Assembly: GCF_024505145.1 (NCBI RefSeq)
Contig: NZ_JANIAA010000057.1
Span: 1-49,680 of the forward strand
Source of the DNA: Streptomyces rugosispiralis
GTDB taxonomy: Bacteria > Actinomycetota > Actinomycetes > Streptomycetales > Streptomycetaceae
Direction: 5' to 3'
DNA length: 49,680 bases
Position numbers and translations under genes: made by a program. Shown here piece after piece: positions 34,928 through 43,758 of the stretch. The notes under the pieces are model-generated. The model had not been told where the DNA came from. It saw only the letters and a program-made list of their open reading frames with translations, and did no database searches. The number at the start of each line of letters is the position of its first letter. The stretch's first letter is position 1.

Positions 34928-36316
34928 GTGAACACCGTTCTGCAGAACCTTCTCGATGTCTTCCGCGAACCCTCCGTCATCGTCGGCTTGATCGCCCTCC
35001 TGGGCCTCCTACTGCAACGCAAGTCACTCTCCGACACCATCAAGGGGACGACCAAGGCGTTCGTCGGCTTCCTCGTCCTGGCGGCGGGCGCCGGAGTGGT
35101 TTCCGACGCCCTGACTCCGTTCGGTGAGATGTTCCAGCACGCCTTCGGTGTGCAGGGCGTCGTGCCCAACAACGAGGCGATCGTCGGCAAGGTACTCACC
35201 GACTACGGCTCCCAGGCCGCACTGATCTTCTTCTTCGGCATGGTCGTGAACGTGCTCCTGGCGCGGTTCACACGGTTCAAGTTCATCTACATGTCCGGGC
35301 ATGTCGCCCTGTACCTGGCGGCCATGATCGCTGTGATCCTCATCGCCAATGGCTTCAGCTCCTGGCAGGCCGTCCTCTGGGGCGCCATCGCCCAGGGCCT
35401 GATCACCACGCTTTCTCCCGCGCTCGTCCAGCCGTGGATGCGCAAGGCGACCAAGAACGACAATGTCGCGCTCGGCCACACCGGCAACTTCGGCATAGCC
35501 ACCAGCGGTCTGGTCGGCAAGCTCTTCGGCAACCCCGAGAAGTCCACGGAAGACCTGAAGATCCCCAAGGGGCTCGGCTTCCTGCGCGACACCACTGTCG
35601 TCATCGCCACCTCGATGGGCGTCATCTATCTGCTCGTCACCCTGGTGGCCGGGCCCGGCTACGTCGAGGACAAGCTGAGCGGCGGCCAGTGGTACCTGCT
35701 GTGGGCCGTCATGCAGGCCGGCAAGTTCGCCGCCGGGGTGTTCATCATCCTGGCCGGCGTCCGTGTGGTGCTCGCCGAGATCATCCCCGCCTTCAAGGGC
35801 ATCTCCGAGAAGCTGGTCCCCAACGCCCGGCCCGCCCTCGACGTCCCGATCGTCTTCACCTTCGCCCCGAACGCCGTACTGATCGGCTTCCTGTCCAGCT
35901 TCGTCGGTGGACTCATCGGCATGGGAATCCTCGTGGCCGTCGGTGGAACGATCATCATCCCCGGCATCGTCGCCCACTTCATGACCGGCGCCGCATCCGG
36001 TGTCCTCGGCAACGCGACGGGCGGACGACGCGGCGCGGTGCTCGGCGCCATGGTCAACGGCCTCATGATCACATTCCTTCCGCTGCTCGTCCTGCCCTAC
36101 CTCGGCGACGTCGGGCTGCAGAACTCCACCTTCTCCGATGCCGACTTCGGAGTCTCCGGTCTCCTCCTCGGCGGCGCGGTCCATGTCAGCCACGCGGCCG
36201 TCATCGGCCTGATCGTCTGCGCGCTGGTCGCCGTCTTCGTCGGCAGCGCCCTCACCACCCGCCGACAGGCTGCCAAGGAGCCCTCCACCACGTCGGAGAA
36301 ACTGCCCACCACCTGA
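34928..36316 (+). CDS. PTS EIIC permease (ascorbate/UlaA type)
   Basis: 462 residues, close to UlaA length, with about 10-11 hydrophobic helices. It contains the family segments NNEAIVG, GHTGNFGIATSG and FAPNAVLIGFLSSFVGG, and ends with a soluble tail. These are features of the UlaA/SgaT elevator-type permeases, which import and phosphorylate L-ascorbate or related sugars. The GTG at 34928 follows an AGAGGTG. There are no ulaD, E or F genes nearby, so the substrate may differ from ascorbate; the adjacent transketolase suggests a pentose-like product. Confidence 0.87.
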   Translation: MNTVLQNLLDVFREPSVIVGLIALLGLLLQRKSLSDTIKGTTKAFVGFLVLAAGAGVVSDALTPFGEMFQHAFGVQGVVPNNEAIVGKVLTDYGSQAALIFFFGMVVNVLLARFTRFKFIYMSGHVALYLAAMIAVILIANGFSSWQAVLWGAIAQGLITTLSPALVQPWMRKATKNDNVALGHTGNFGIATSGLVGKLFGNPEKSTEDLKIPKGLGFLRDTTVVIATSMGVIYLLVTLVAGPGYVEDKLSGGQWYLLWAVMQAGKFAAGVFIILAGVRVVLAEIIPAFKGISEKLVPNARPALDVPIVFTFAPNAVLIGFLSSFVGGLIGMGILVAVGGTIIIPGIVAHFMTGAASGVLGNATGGRRGAVLGAMVNGLMITFLPLLVLPYLGDVGLQNSTFSDADFGVSGLLLGGAVHVSHAAVIGLIVCALVAVFVGSALTTRRQAAKEPSTTSEKLPTT

Positions 36317-36571
36317 CCCACTCACCGCGGCGGCCCGGGGCACCACGGCACCTGCCATCCGCCTCGCGCCGCCATCGGCCGGCCACCCCGGGGACGCTGC
36401 CGGCCCCCGAACGGAGCGTCTGGGTCAGAGCAACGCCTCGGCCGTCAGTGGTCGCGCTTCCACCGAGGAGATGCTGCCCGGGGGCCCTCGGCGGCACTAT
36501 GGGACCGGGGGGAGCTGTTCGACATGATCACCGAACGCGAACGCGAACGCGGGCGCGTCGGCGCGGCGACC
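36317..36571. other. No gene recognised downstream of the PTS operon
   Basis: GC-rich spacer with a short triple repeat CGAACG (36532-36549) just before the tRNA-like sequence. No convincing terminator was seen. Confidence 0.4.
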
Positions 36572-36613
36572 GGGGTCAAGGGGTCGCAGGTTCACATCCT
36601 TCCGTCCCGACCA
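36572..36613 (+). other. tRNA-Pro(GGG) 3'-end fragment, putative att scar
   Basis: GGGGTCAAGGGGTCGCAGGT, then TCACATCC and TTCCGTCCCGACCA, read like the anticodon-loop-to-CCA part of actinobacterial tRNA-Pro(GGG). The T-stem has one mispair and the T-loop is slightly altered. No 5' half (D-arm) precedes it. Integrative elements recombine within this part of tRNA genes, so I interpret it as an attachment-site remnant. The match is from memory of the gene, not from an alignment. Confidence 0.5.
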
Positions 36614-36794
36614 GCGTCTTCGCGGGTCGAAGGCCGTTTCCGCAGAGATGCGGGGGCGGCCTCGCGCGCGGTTATGGGCGAGACGGTGTTGTCGGACGGC
36701 GTCGCCCAGGGCGCTGGAGAGGGCGGCCGGGCAGCGGTACACGGTGACCGGTCCGCGACCGGCGCCGAGTTGAGAGTGCCGTTAGCCTGTCGGT

Positions 36795-38156
36795 ATGTCA
36801 GAGCGTGTCATGACCGGTCGCACGGACGGCCTGATCACCCTGGGTGCCGCGGACGCTCTGTGGGTCGATTTGACGGCCGACAGTGCTGTGCCGACGGCTT
36901 CTGGGGCATTGACCTGCTCTCCTGCCCATGCCCAGATGGGGTACGTCCTGCTCGGCGGCCATGTGGTGGCGACGGTGAGGGCGAGCGGCGGTCAGTGGAG
37001 TGTTCCGGAGGCCGAGGTGCGCCGGGCGGCCGCGGAACTGAACGCGGTGGGGATGGATCGGCGGGACCTGGTCCGCATCGGTCCGTTTCGTGCGGCGCCC
37101 AGGCAGGACTCCGACGAGGAGACGTCGCTGCGTTGGCGGCGGCGCATCACGGGGGAACTGCGGGAGCCGGGCGGCCCCGAGCGGGCGGCACGACGTGAAG
37201 TCGGCCGGTCGTGCCATCTGGCGGGGATCGACTGGCGACAAATGCTCGTGGAGCGGACCCGCGACGGGACGCGGCGGACGTGGTGGCTGCCGCGCGCCGT
37301 GGTCAGGCTGCTCGACGCGGCCGAGCACATCGAAAAGCAGTGGGTGCGCGCCGCGCGGACCCGCCAGGCAGGCGCGGCCGCCACCGAGCAGCCCTTCCGC
37401 CCCCGGGAGGCCCGAGCCGCCGACGGTCGGCGAGCCGCCGACGGTCGGCAGACGACGAGCTGCGAGGGTCCCACCGCCGCACCGCGCCCGTACGACGGAG
37501 AGCTGGAAGGCCAGCTGTACTCGGTGCTCAGCAGGAAGCCCGGTACCTCCCGCAGGGTGGCCGGTTGGGGGTGCGCCGTCTGCCGCACCGCGCCCGCCGC
37601 CGTCCTCGACCACTGCCACGAACACGGCTACGTCCGCGCCCCTGTCTGCCAGTCCTGCAACACACAGGAGCGCCCCGACCACCTGTACAGCAACGACATC
37701 CGCGTGGCGAACCGCTACACACGCCTCTTCGACACCGGCGCCGACGACTGGCTTCGCCACTGGCACCGCTGCCCCGGCTGCCGCGCACGGACCACCCTGC
37801 CGCTGCCGCACCTCGCCGCGTGGACCGCCCACATAGCCTGCCGGTCGCTGCGCCCGACCCACCGCGCCCCCGGCGGGCGCGAGCCCTGCGGTGTCCTGCG
37901 CGTGTCCTGGACGGGCAGTCAGAACGCGCCCCGTTCCTGTCTGCTCACTGTCGCAGTCGATTTCTGTCCCTCCGGCGAGCACCGTGTCCTGACACGAGTC
38001 CGCTACCGCGAGGCCACCGAGCGGTTTCGTGTCTGGTTGGCCGAGACGGCCCCTGCCGTGGCCGCCGCGGCCGGTCCTGACCGCTTGGACGGACTCCCTG
38101 CCCAGTCCCGGCCAGTCGTCGCGGACACCAGCGGCGAGGGCCTGGCACTGTTCTGA
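36795..38156 (+). CDS. Endonuclease VII-like protein, orphan
   Basis: 453 residues. A recombination endonuclease VII (HNH-type) module lies at about 260-292: Cys260-x2-Cys263, then VLDHCHEHGYVRAPVCQSCN, with paired cysteines for zinc and Asp-His for catalysis. A second Cys pair follows (HRCPGCRA). The N-terminal 250 residues and C-terminal 110 residues are not recognised; there is a low-complexity linker with a DNA repeat (AADGRRAADGRQ). The start ATG has a weak ribosome site; an ATG at 36810 is an alternative. It sits 180 bases from the tRNA scar and may be a survivor of a mobile element. Confidence 0.68.
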   Translation: MSERVMTGRTDGLITLGAADALWVDLTADSAVPTASGALTCSPAHAQMGYVLLGGHVVATVRASGGQWSVPEAEVRRAAAELNAVGMDRRDLVRIGPFRAAPRQDSDEETSLRWRRRITGELREPGGPERAARREVGRSCHLAGIDWRQMLVERTRDGTRRTWWLPRAVVRLLDAAEHIEKQWVRAARTRQAGAAATEQPFRPREARAADGRRAADGRQTTSCEGPTAAPRPYDGELEGQLYSVLSRKPGTSRRVAGWGCAVCRTAPAAVLDHCHEHGYVRAPVCQSCNTQERPDHLYSNDIRVANRYTRLFDTGADDWLRHWHRCPGCRARTTLPLPHLAAWTAHIACRSLRPTHRAPGGREPCGVLRVSWTGSQNAPRSCLLTVAVDFCPSGEHRVLTRVRYREATERFRVWLAETAPAVAAAAGPDRLDGLPAQSRPVVADTSGEGLALF

Positions 38157-38169
38157 GCGAGCACCAGGA

Positions 38170-38393
38170 CGGGGCGTGGTGTCGTGTGATGCGAGCCGGC
38201 GCTGCAGTTCGTACGTGAACATCAGGTTGGCGAGTCTGACCTGGCCGTAGGCGGCGACGCGGCTGTACGAGCGCTCTCACCGCAGGTCGTCGAAGTGGAT
38301 GGCGGCCCGGATGCGGTGACCGGTGCTGCTGACCGTCACGACGCGGGAGCCGGGGACGGGCAGGAGCCGGTCCAGCGGCAGGCCGGTCATTCT
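38170..38393 (-). pseudogene. Short-chain dehydrogenase fragment with nonsense codon
   Basis: The minus strand reads LLPVPGSRVVTVSSTGHRIR, then IHFDDLR, a TGA stop, and ERSYSRVAAYGQVRLANLMF before losing similarity. This is the middle of a retinol-dehydrogenase-like SDR, with the Ser of SST and the Tyr of YGQ, but the catalytic Lys is Arg and a Trp codon has become TGA. Both ends are missing. Confidence 0.7.
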
Positions 38394-38404
38394 CCCCGCT
38401 CACG

Positions 38405-40063
38405 TCAGCAGTTCCCTTGCCAAGGCACCGCATAGGAGCTGCCGATTTCATACGGTCCTGGTGTGGAAACTTTGAAACGGATCCAGTCGCCATCACGCTC
38501 GATACAACCAGCGCTGGTGCGTAGCCAGGGGGAGTAGGGGATACGCAACCTGACCATGCCGGGCTTGGGAACTTGTATTTCCATTTTCGCGTTGTCGCTG
38601 CTGACTACTGACGCATCCGCACCTGAGATAATTGGCCTGGCACCCTTCACCCGATATATCTGCCACTGGGAGTCGTGCCATACCGGCTCCAGCCAGCTTG
38701 GTCTGCTGCGGACGAGCTTGGCTTCGTCTTTTGCCGCCCAGTCAGGCTCACCCCCCGGCAGGACGACATAACCTATCGCCCACTTGTCGAGCCATGCGCG
38801 ATATTTCCCGATCGTGAACTGGCTTTCATAGAAAAGGCCCCCACGTTCTACATCGAGCTGACGATTCCACCCTCGTGCCAGATTCACGTGAGGGCCGAGT
38901 GCGGTGGTTTCGCGATGATTGATGGCAGGCACCACCTCCACCCGCGTGCGGTCCGCGTGCAAACGGTCGAGTGCTTTCAGTACACCTTGCGTGTGGGACG
39001 CCCATGACGGGACAGGCGTCGACATATTGAGCACATGGATAGTGTGCGCCGTCACCCATTGCACGGAAAGAGCGAGAGAAAGCCCGACAGCTACCCTCGA
39101 CACTATTCGAACGCCGCGCTCGAGTAGCACGCAGAGAAGCACTGGAGGCCCGAACAGTTCAGCGAGGCGGATGACGTTGGAACCGACAGGCGAAGAAATC
39201 AGTCCGGTCAAAACCACACCCGCCGCATAGACTGCGGAACTGACACGTAGAGTCCTCCACTCTCGCGGTGCCAGCAGCGCCAGAACGATTCCGAAGAGGG
39301 TTGGCTTCCAAATATCGTCCAGTGCCATGGGCATTACGCCGCTGAAAGGAAAGAGCAAGGTTTGCAAAGCGACCACTGCGACAGGCGGTGCACAAACGGC
39401 GACAGCTCTTCCAACATCCCGGTTCAAGAGCCACCCCGCCCCGGGAACCAGGAGGAACAGCCCTGCGACGGGACTGGCCAGAGTTGCCAGGGCGCTGAAC
39501 GCCGATGCCAGGACCAAGCGCCGGCTGGAGCCTGCCAGGCCGAGACAGGACACCAGTGCCAGAGTCACGCCCAGTGCGAAGGTCGAGCGCCCCGATGCGA
39601 CATTCGCCCAGAGCGACAGGACCGCCAGGAGCGCAGGCCACAGCGGACGGCTTACTCCGCTGCGTACGAACACACGCCCCATGAGCCACGAGGCAATGAT
39701 GCCCGCCCCCACGGTGACGGTCCGCACACCAAGAAAGGCCATCAACTGCGGTGCAATTACACTGTAGTTGCCGACATGGATGCCCCCGTACCAGCCCAGG
39801 TTGTAGGGGGATCCGCGGTGTCGGGAGACGAAATCCGCCCATGAGAATTGCGCGGCGAGATCACCGCCGCCTGTTGCCAGGAGGGCGGCCCATACCGCAT
39901 ACAGCGGCAGGGCCAGGGCGGTGGCCGAAATCGGGACGTAGTGCTGGCGCCAGCGTGCACGCGCCCATGCGAATTCGCCGGCATGAAAACCGTCTCGTCC
40001 GTTCAGTATTTCCTGCGGAACTTTTGTGGAACCCACGGCGGGGCGACGTTCATCAACGGACAT
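38405..40063 (-). CDS. Polytopic membrane protein, GT-C-like, unknown function
   Basis: 552 residues. After a ~40-residue cytoplasmic start there are about ten hydrophobic helices (roughly 45-345), with an outward-facing FSWADFVSRHRGSPYNLGWYGGIHVGNYSV loop after the first; acidic and Tyr/His-rich first loops are typical of GT-C glycosyltransferases. The C-terminal ~200 residues are soluble and probably extracellular (YVVLPGGEPDW, WQIYRVKGA). No catalytic motif can be assigned. ATG 40063 has AAAGG upstream. It is divergent from the two-component genes, suggesting cell-envelope function. Confidence 0.7.
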   Translation of the reverse strand: MSVDERRPAVGSTKVPQEILNGRDGFHAGEFAWARARWRQHYVPISATALALPLYAVWAALLATGGGDLAAQFSWADFVSRHRGSPYNLGWYGGIHVGNYSVIAPQLMAFLGVRTVTVGAGIIASWLMGRVFVRSGVSRPLWPALLAVLSLWANVASGRSTFALGVTLALVSCLGLAGSSRRLVLASAFSALATLASPVAGLFLLVPGAGWLLNRDVGRAVAVCAPPVAVVALQTLLFPFSGVMPMALDDIWKPTLFGIVLALLAPREWRTLRVSSAVYAAGVVLTGLISSPVGSNVIRLAELFGPPVLLCVLLERGVRIVSRVAVGLSLALSVQWVTAHTIHVLNMSTPVPSWASHTQGVLKALDRLHADRTRVEVVPAINHRETTALGPHVNLARGWNRQLDVERGGLFYESQFTIGKYRAWLDKWAIGYVVLPGGEPDWAAKDEAKLVRSRPSWLEPVWHDSQWQIYRVKGARPIISGADASVVSSDNAKMEIQVPKPGMVRLRIPYSPWLRTSAGCIERDGDWIRFKVSTPGPYEIGSSYAVPWQGNC

Positions 40064-40121
40064 CGGCGGCAGGGCCTTTCAGCAGTGGCGAAGACACTCC
40101 GCCAGCGTGCCCGGACCTTGT

Positions 40122-40147
40122 TGACCGGTCGCTGACCCAACCTGACC
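40122..40147 (+). promoter_or_regulatory. TGACC direct repeats in the divergent promoter
   Basis: TGACC occurs at 40122, 40133 and 40143, spaced 11 and 10 bases apart, on one face of the helix, the pattern bound by OmpR-type regulators. It lies between the membrane-protein gene and the response-regulator gene. Confidence 0.35.
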
Positions 40148-40191
40148 GGCCGATCAGGAAGGCGGGCCGGCGCTGTGCGAGGCTGCACCAC

Positions 40192-40872
40192 ATGCGCATC
40201 CTGGTGGTCGAAGACGAGGTGGACCTTGCCCACACCCTGCACACCGGTCTGACGGCCGAGGGCTACAGCGTCGACCTCGCATATGACGGCCGGCAGGGGC
40301 TGTGGATGGCCCGGACCGGCGAATACGCCCTTGTCGTACTGGACTTGATGCTGCCCGGACTCAACGGCTACAAGGTCTGCGCCCAACTGCGCCGGGAGGG
40401 CAACGCGACCCCCATCCTGGTACTCACCGCCAAGGACGGGGAGTGGGATCAGACAGAGGCCCTGGACACGGGGGCCGATGACTACCTGGCCAAACCCTTC
40501 TCCTACATGGTGCTCGTCGCACGGCTGCGGGCCCTGGCCAGACGAGCCGTCACGGTCGCCCCGCCCGTCCTTGCCGTGGGCGACCTCTCGCTGGATGTCG
40601 CCGGCCGGGTCTGCCGCCGGGCCGGGACCCGGGTGGAACTCACACCCCGGGAGTTCGCCGTGCTGGAACTGCTGGCCCGCCGGGCGGGCCAGGCGGTCTC
40701 CAAAACGGATCTGCTCTATCACGCGTGGCCCGACGAAGCCCAGGATCCCAACCTGGTGGAGGCGCGCGTCAGCGCCCTCCGCAAGAAGGTGGACGCCGCG
40801 TTCCACCGGCAGTCCCTGCAGACCGTACGGGGCACCGGCTACCGCCTGGTGGACGACCGTGAACGCGACTGA
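40192..40872 (+). CDS. OmpR-family response regulator
   Basis: 226 residues. The receiver domain has acidic pocket VVEDE (6-10), phosphoacceptor Asp51 (VVLDLMLPGLNG), Thr in VLTAKDG and Lys in YLAKPFS. The winged helix from about 125 contains ELTPREFAVLELLARRAGQ, then VEARVSALRKKV and TVRGTGYRLV. Its last codons overlap the kinase start by 14 bases. Confidence 0.93.
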   Translation: MRILVVEDEVDLAHTLHTGLTAEGYSVDLAYDGRQGLWMARTGEYALVVLDLMLPGLNGYKVCAQLRREGNATPILVLTAKDGEWDQTEALDTGADDYLAKPFSYMVLVARLRALARRAVTVAPPVLAVGDLSLDVAGRVCRRAGTRVELTPREFAVLELLARRAGQAVSKTDLLYHAWPDEAQDPNLVEARVSALRKKVDAAFHRQSLQTVRGTGYRLVDDRERD

Positions 40873-42337
40873 GCCGCGACGCCGCTGGTGGCCGCGTTCG
40901 GTACGAGCCCGCGCGGCCCTGGCCGCCGCCTCGACCGCCGCCGTCATCCTGGTCGGCATCGGCTGGTGGGTACACCACGACGTCTACCGCCAGGGCACGC
41001 AGATCGCCGAAGAACAAGCCGAGAGCAAGGTCTGGTCGCTCGGCGCACAGTTGCGCCAGGGTGCCGTTCCCGACATCGCAGGCGGCACCCTGCCGTACGA
41101 GGTCGTCGCGAGCGGTCGGCGCTCCGCCGTCACCTACGGCGGAGGCATGGAGGGCCTCGATCCCGGCACCCGCCATGTGCTGCCCGCCCCGTCGGAGACG
41201 AGGGATCCCGGGCTCTTGACGATCCGTCCCTTCCACATACCGGAGCGCCGACACGACAGCATCAAGGACCGGCTCGGACTGGCCGGCGGGACCTACATGG
41301 TCATGTACGCCGATATCGGCGCCGACCAACTGAGCAGCGACAAAGTCGCCTCTCTTGGCGTCGCCGCCGACGCCAAGCTGCGGGTGTATGTGGTGGTGCT
41401 CCCGCACACAGCCGAGAAGATCACCGAGATCACCGACCGTGTGCTCCTGCGGGCCGGACTCGTCAGCCTCGTACTGATCGCCGCCGCCGCCTACTTCACC
41501 GTCCGCATCGCGCTGCGGCCGGTCGAAGCGATCCGCGTCCTCACCGCCTCGGTCACCGCGAGCGACCCCCGTGAACGCGTCACCGTCCCCGCCGCGGGGC
41601 ACGAGATCACCGCCCTGGCCACCACCATCAACACCACCCTCCAACGCCTCGACAACGCCGCCGCCCAGCAGCGCCGCTTCGTCGCGGACGCCGCCCACGA
41701 ACTGCGCAGCCCCCTCACCACACTGCTGGCCAGCCTGGAAGTCGCGCTCGCCTACCCGGAACGCACCGACTGGCCCGCCACGGCCACCACCGCCGCACGG
41801 CAGACCCGCCGCCTCCAGGCCCTCGCCGAAGACCTGCTGCTCCTCGCCCGCCTCGACACCCGCACCCCCATAGCCGGCCCCGACACCGTCGACCTGACAG
41901 CCCTCGCCTCCCGGCTGACCGAGCAATACCCCCTCGCCGAACGGCCGTTGACCCTCACCTGCGACAGCACCGCCCCCGCACACGCACACGGAGACCCCGA
42001 CGAATACGAACGGCTGCTGCGCAACCTCATCGACAACGCCGCCCGCCACGCCGCACACCGCATCCAGATCACCGTCCGGAACCAGGACGCCTGGGTCGTC
42101 CTCACGGTGCACGACGACGGACCGGGCGTGCCCACCGAGGACGCCGAGCGCATCTTCGAACGCTTCGTCCGGCTCGACGACGCCCGCTCCCGCGACCACG
42201 GCGGCACCGGCCTGGGCCTCGCCATCGCCCGCGACCTGGCCCACCGCCACCGGGGCACCCTCACCCTCGCCCCCCGGACCCTCGGAGCATGCTTCCAGCT
42301 ACGCCTCCCCCGAGCACCCGCCCCGGCCGAGAAATGA
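40859..42337 (+). CDS. Sensor histidine kinase
   Basis: 492 residues starting at GTG 40859. Membrane helices lie at about 17-38 and 198-220 and enclose a ~160-residue extracellular sensor domain; HAMP follows. The H-box is DAAHELRSPLTTL with His280, the N-box LIDNAARHA, and the G boxes DDGPGVP and GGTGLGLAIA. A standard partner of the upstream OmpR regulator. The signal is unknown. Confidence 0.92.
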   Translation: MNATEPRRRWWPRSVRARAALAAASTAAVILVGIGWWVHHDVYRQGTQIAEEQAESKVWSLGAQLRQGAVPDIAGGTLPYEVVASGRRSAVTYGGGMEGLDPGTRHVLPAPSETRDPGLLTIRPFHIPERRHDSIKDRLGLAGGTYMVMYADIGADQLSSDKVASLGVAADAKLRVYVVVLPHTAEKITEITDRVLLRAGLVSLVLIAAAAYFTVRIALRPVEAIRVLTASVTASDPRERVTVPAAGHEITALATTINTTLQRLDNAAAQQRRFVADAAHELRSPLTTLLASLEVALAYPERTDWPATATTAARQTRRLQALAEDLLLLARLDTRTPIAGPDTVDLTALASRLTEQYPLAERPLTLTCDSTAPAHAHGDPDEYERLLRNLIDNAARHAAHRIQITVRNQDAWVVLTVHDDGPGVPTEDAERIFERFVRLDDARSRDHGGTGLGLAIARDLAHRHRGTLTLAPRTLGACFQLRLPRAPAPAEK

Positions 42338-42389
42338 CGCGCTTCTCCGCGACCGCACCGGCCAAGCGGATGTGCCGGCCCGTCGAGGG

Positions 42390-43610
42390 CTACGCCGAGG
42401 TGGGCGAGTGCGGGGAGCGGAGTACGAGGAGGGTGATCTCGCTGGGGGCGAAGACGCGGAAGGGTGGGCCCCAGAAGCCGGTGCCGCGGCTGGTGTAGAG
42501 GAGGGTGCGGGGGCCGTGGTGGCTGAGGCCGGCGAGGGCGGGCTGGTCGATGCGGACGAGGTGGTGGAAGGGCCAGATCTGGCCGCCGTGGGTATGGCCG
42601 GAGAGCTGGAGGTCGATGCCGGCGGCCGCTGCCCGGTCGATGAACTTGGGCTGGTGTGCCAGGAGGAGGATGGGCAGGTCGGGGTCGGCGCCGTTCAGGG
42701 CTCCGGCGAGGTGGGCGCGGTGGCCTGCCAGGCCGGAGGACTCGGCGGTGACGTCGTCCACCCCGGCGACGACGAGGGTGTCGCCTCCGCGTTCGAGCAG
42801 CAGATGGCGGTTGCGCAGCGGCTCCCAGCCCAACTGGTCCATCAGGTCGACCCAGCCCTGGGCCTCGCTGTGGTACTCGTGGTTGCCGGTGACGTATACC
42901 CGGGCCCGGGTGGCCCGCACGGTGCCGAGTGGGGCGGCCTGGGCGCGGCGGCGTTCGGCCGTGCCGTCCGCGATGTCGCCGGTGTGGCAGACCAGGTCGG
43001 CTTCCAGAGTGTTCACCGTCTCGCATACCCGCGTCGACCAGCGGGTGCGATCGAGCGGGCCGTAGTGGGTGTCGGTGATGAGGGCGACGCGGAGGCCGTC
43101 CAACCCGGCACCCAGCCGAGGGAGTTGGACGTCGAGTCGGCGCACCCGTGGCACGCGGCGGGCCTCGGCGTACCCCCAGCCGAGCAGTACGGCGGTTGTG
43201 CCGAGGACGGCCCAGGTGACGATTCGGGCCCGGTCCTGGCTCTCGCCGACGCCGGCCACGGTCAGGGCGAGCCGCAAGAGGACGCCGAGCAGAATGGACC
43301 AGGTGAACAGAGTCCAGATGGTGCCCAGCAGCGTGTCGCCGATGATCGCCGCCCGGTCCTGCTGGCGCCGGCCGTGGCCGCGCACCATCGCGAGCGGCAT
43401 ACCGATGAGACCGAGGGCGAACAGGGCGGTGCCGACCAGCGTGACGGGCAGCGGCCAGTGCTGGCCGGTGTGCAGGAGCACCCAGCAGGGCACGGCCCAC
43501 AGCAGGACGGGGGCGGTCAGGGGGATGTAGCGCATCAGGCGGCGCAGTCGGCTCTGCCGCAGCGCTTGCGCCTCGCCCTCGGCGGGCCGGGTGTTGCTGG
43601 TGTCGGTCAC
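42390..43610 (-). CDS. Membrane metallophosphoesterase
   Basis: 406 residues. About four membrane helices fill the N-terminal ~150 residues. The C-terminal calcineurin-like domain has the full motif set: ITDTHYG, HTGDIAD, GNHEYH, AHQP and SGHTHGGQ. This architecture matches YkuE/YaeI-like phosphodiesterases that act on lipid or nucleotide phosphoesters at the membrane. The GTG at 43610 follows GGAGGGGAAG. Convergent with the kinase gene (53 bases apart). Confidence 0.87.
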   Translation of the reverse strand: MTDTSNTRPAEGEAQALRQSRLRRLMRYIPLTAPVLLWAVPCWVLLHTGQHWPLPVTLVGTALFALGLIGMPLAMVRGHGRRQQDRAAIIGDTLLGTIWTLFTWSILLGVLLRLALTVAGVGESQDRARIVTWAVLGTTAVLLGWGYAEARRVPRVRRLDVQLPRLGAGLDGLRVALITDTHYGPLDRTRWSTRVCETVNTLEADLVCHTGDIADGTAERRRAQAAPLGTVRATRARVYVTGNHEYHSEAQGWVDLMDQLGWEPLRNRHLLLERGGDTLVVAGVDDVTAESSGLAGHRAHLAGALNGADPDLPILLLAHQPKFIDRAAAAGIDLQLSGHTHGGQIWPFHHLVRIDQPALAGLSHHGPRTLLYTSRGTGFWGPPFRVFAPSEITLLVLRSPHSPTSA

Positions 43611-43758
43611 GCTTCCCCTCCCTGACCGGGCTGCCGTCTCGCGCACTGTATCCGGTCGCCTTGGACCGGGAGGACCGGTTCGGCCTTCGCTGAACTCGCC
43701 CGCCGGCGCGGGGCCGACCAGTGTGCCAAGTGCCCCAGACAGGCCCTAGAGTCGCCGC

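Noticed and set aside
36572..36613. A functional tRNA gene
   Set aside because: No D-arm, anticodon stem 5' strand or acceptor 5' strand precedes it, and the T-stem has a mispair; treated as a fragment.
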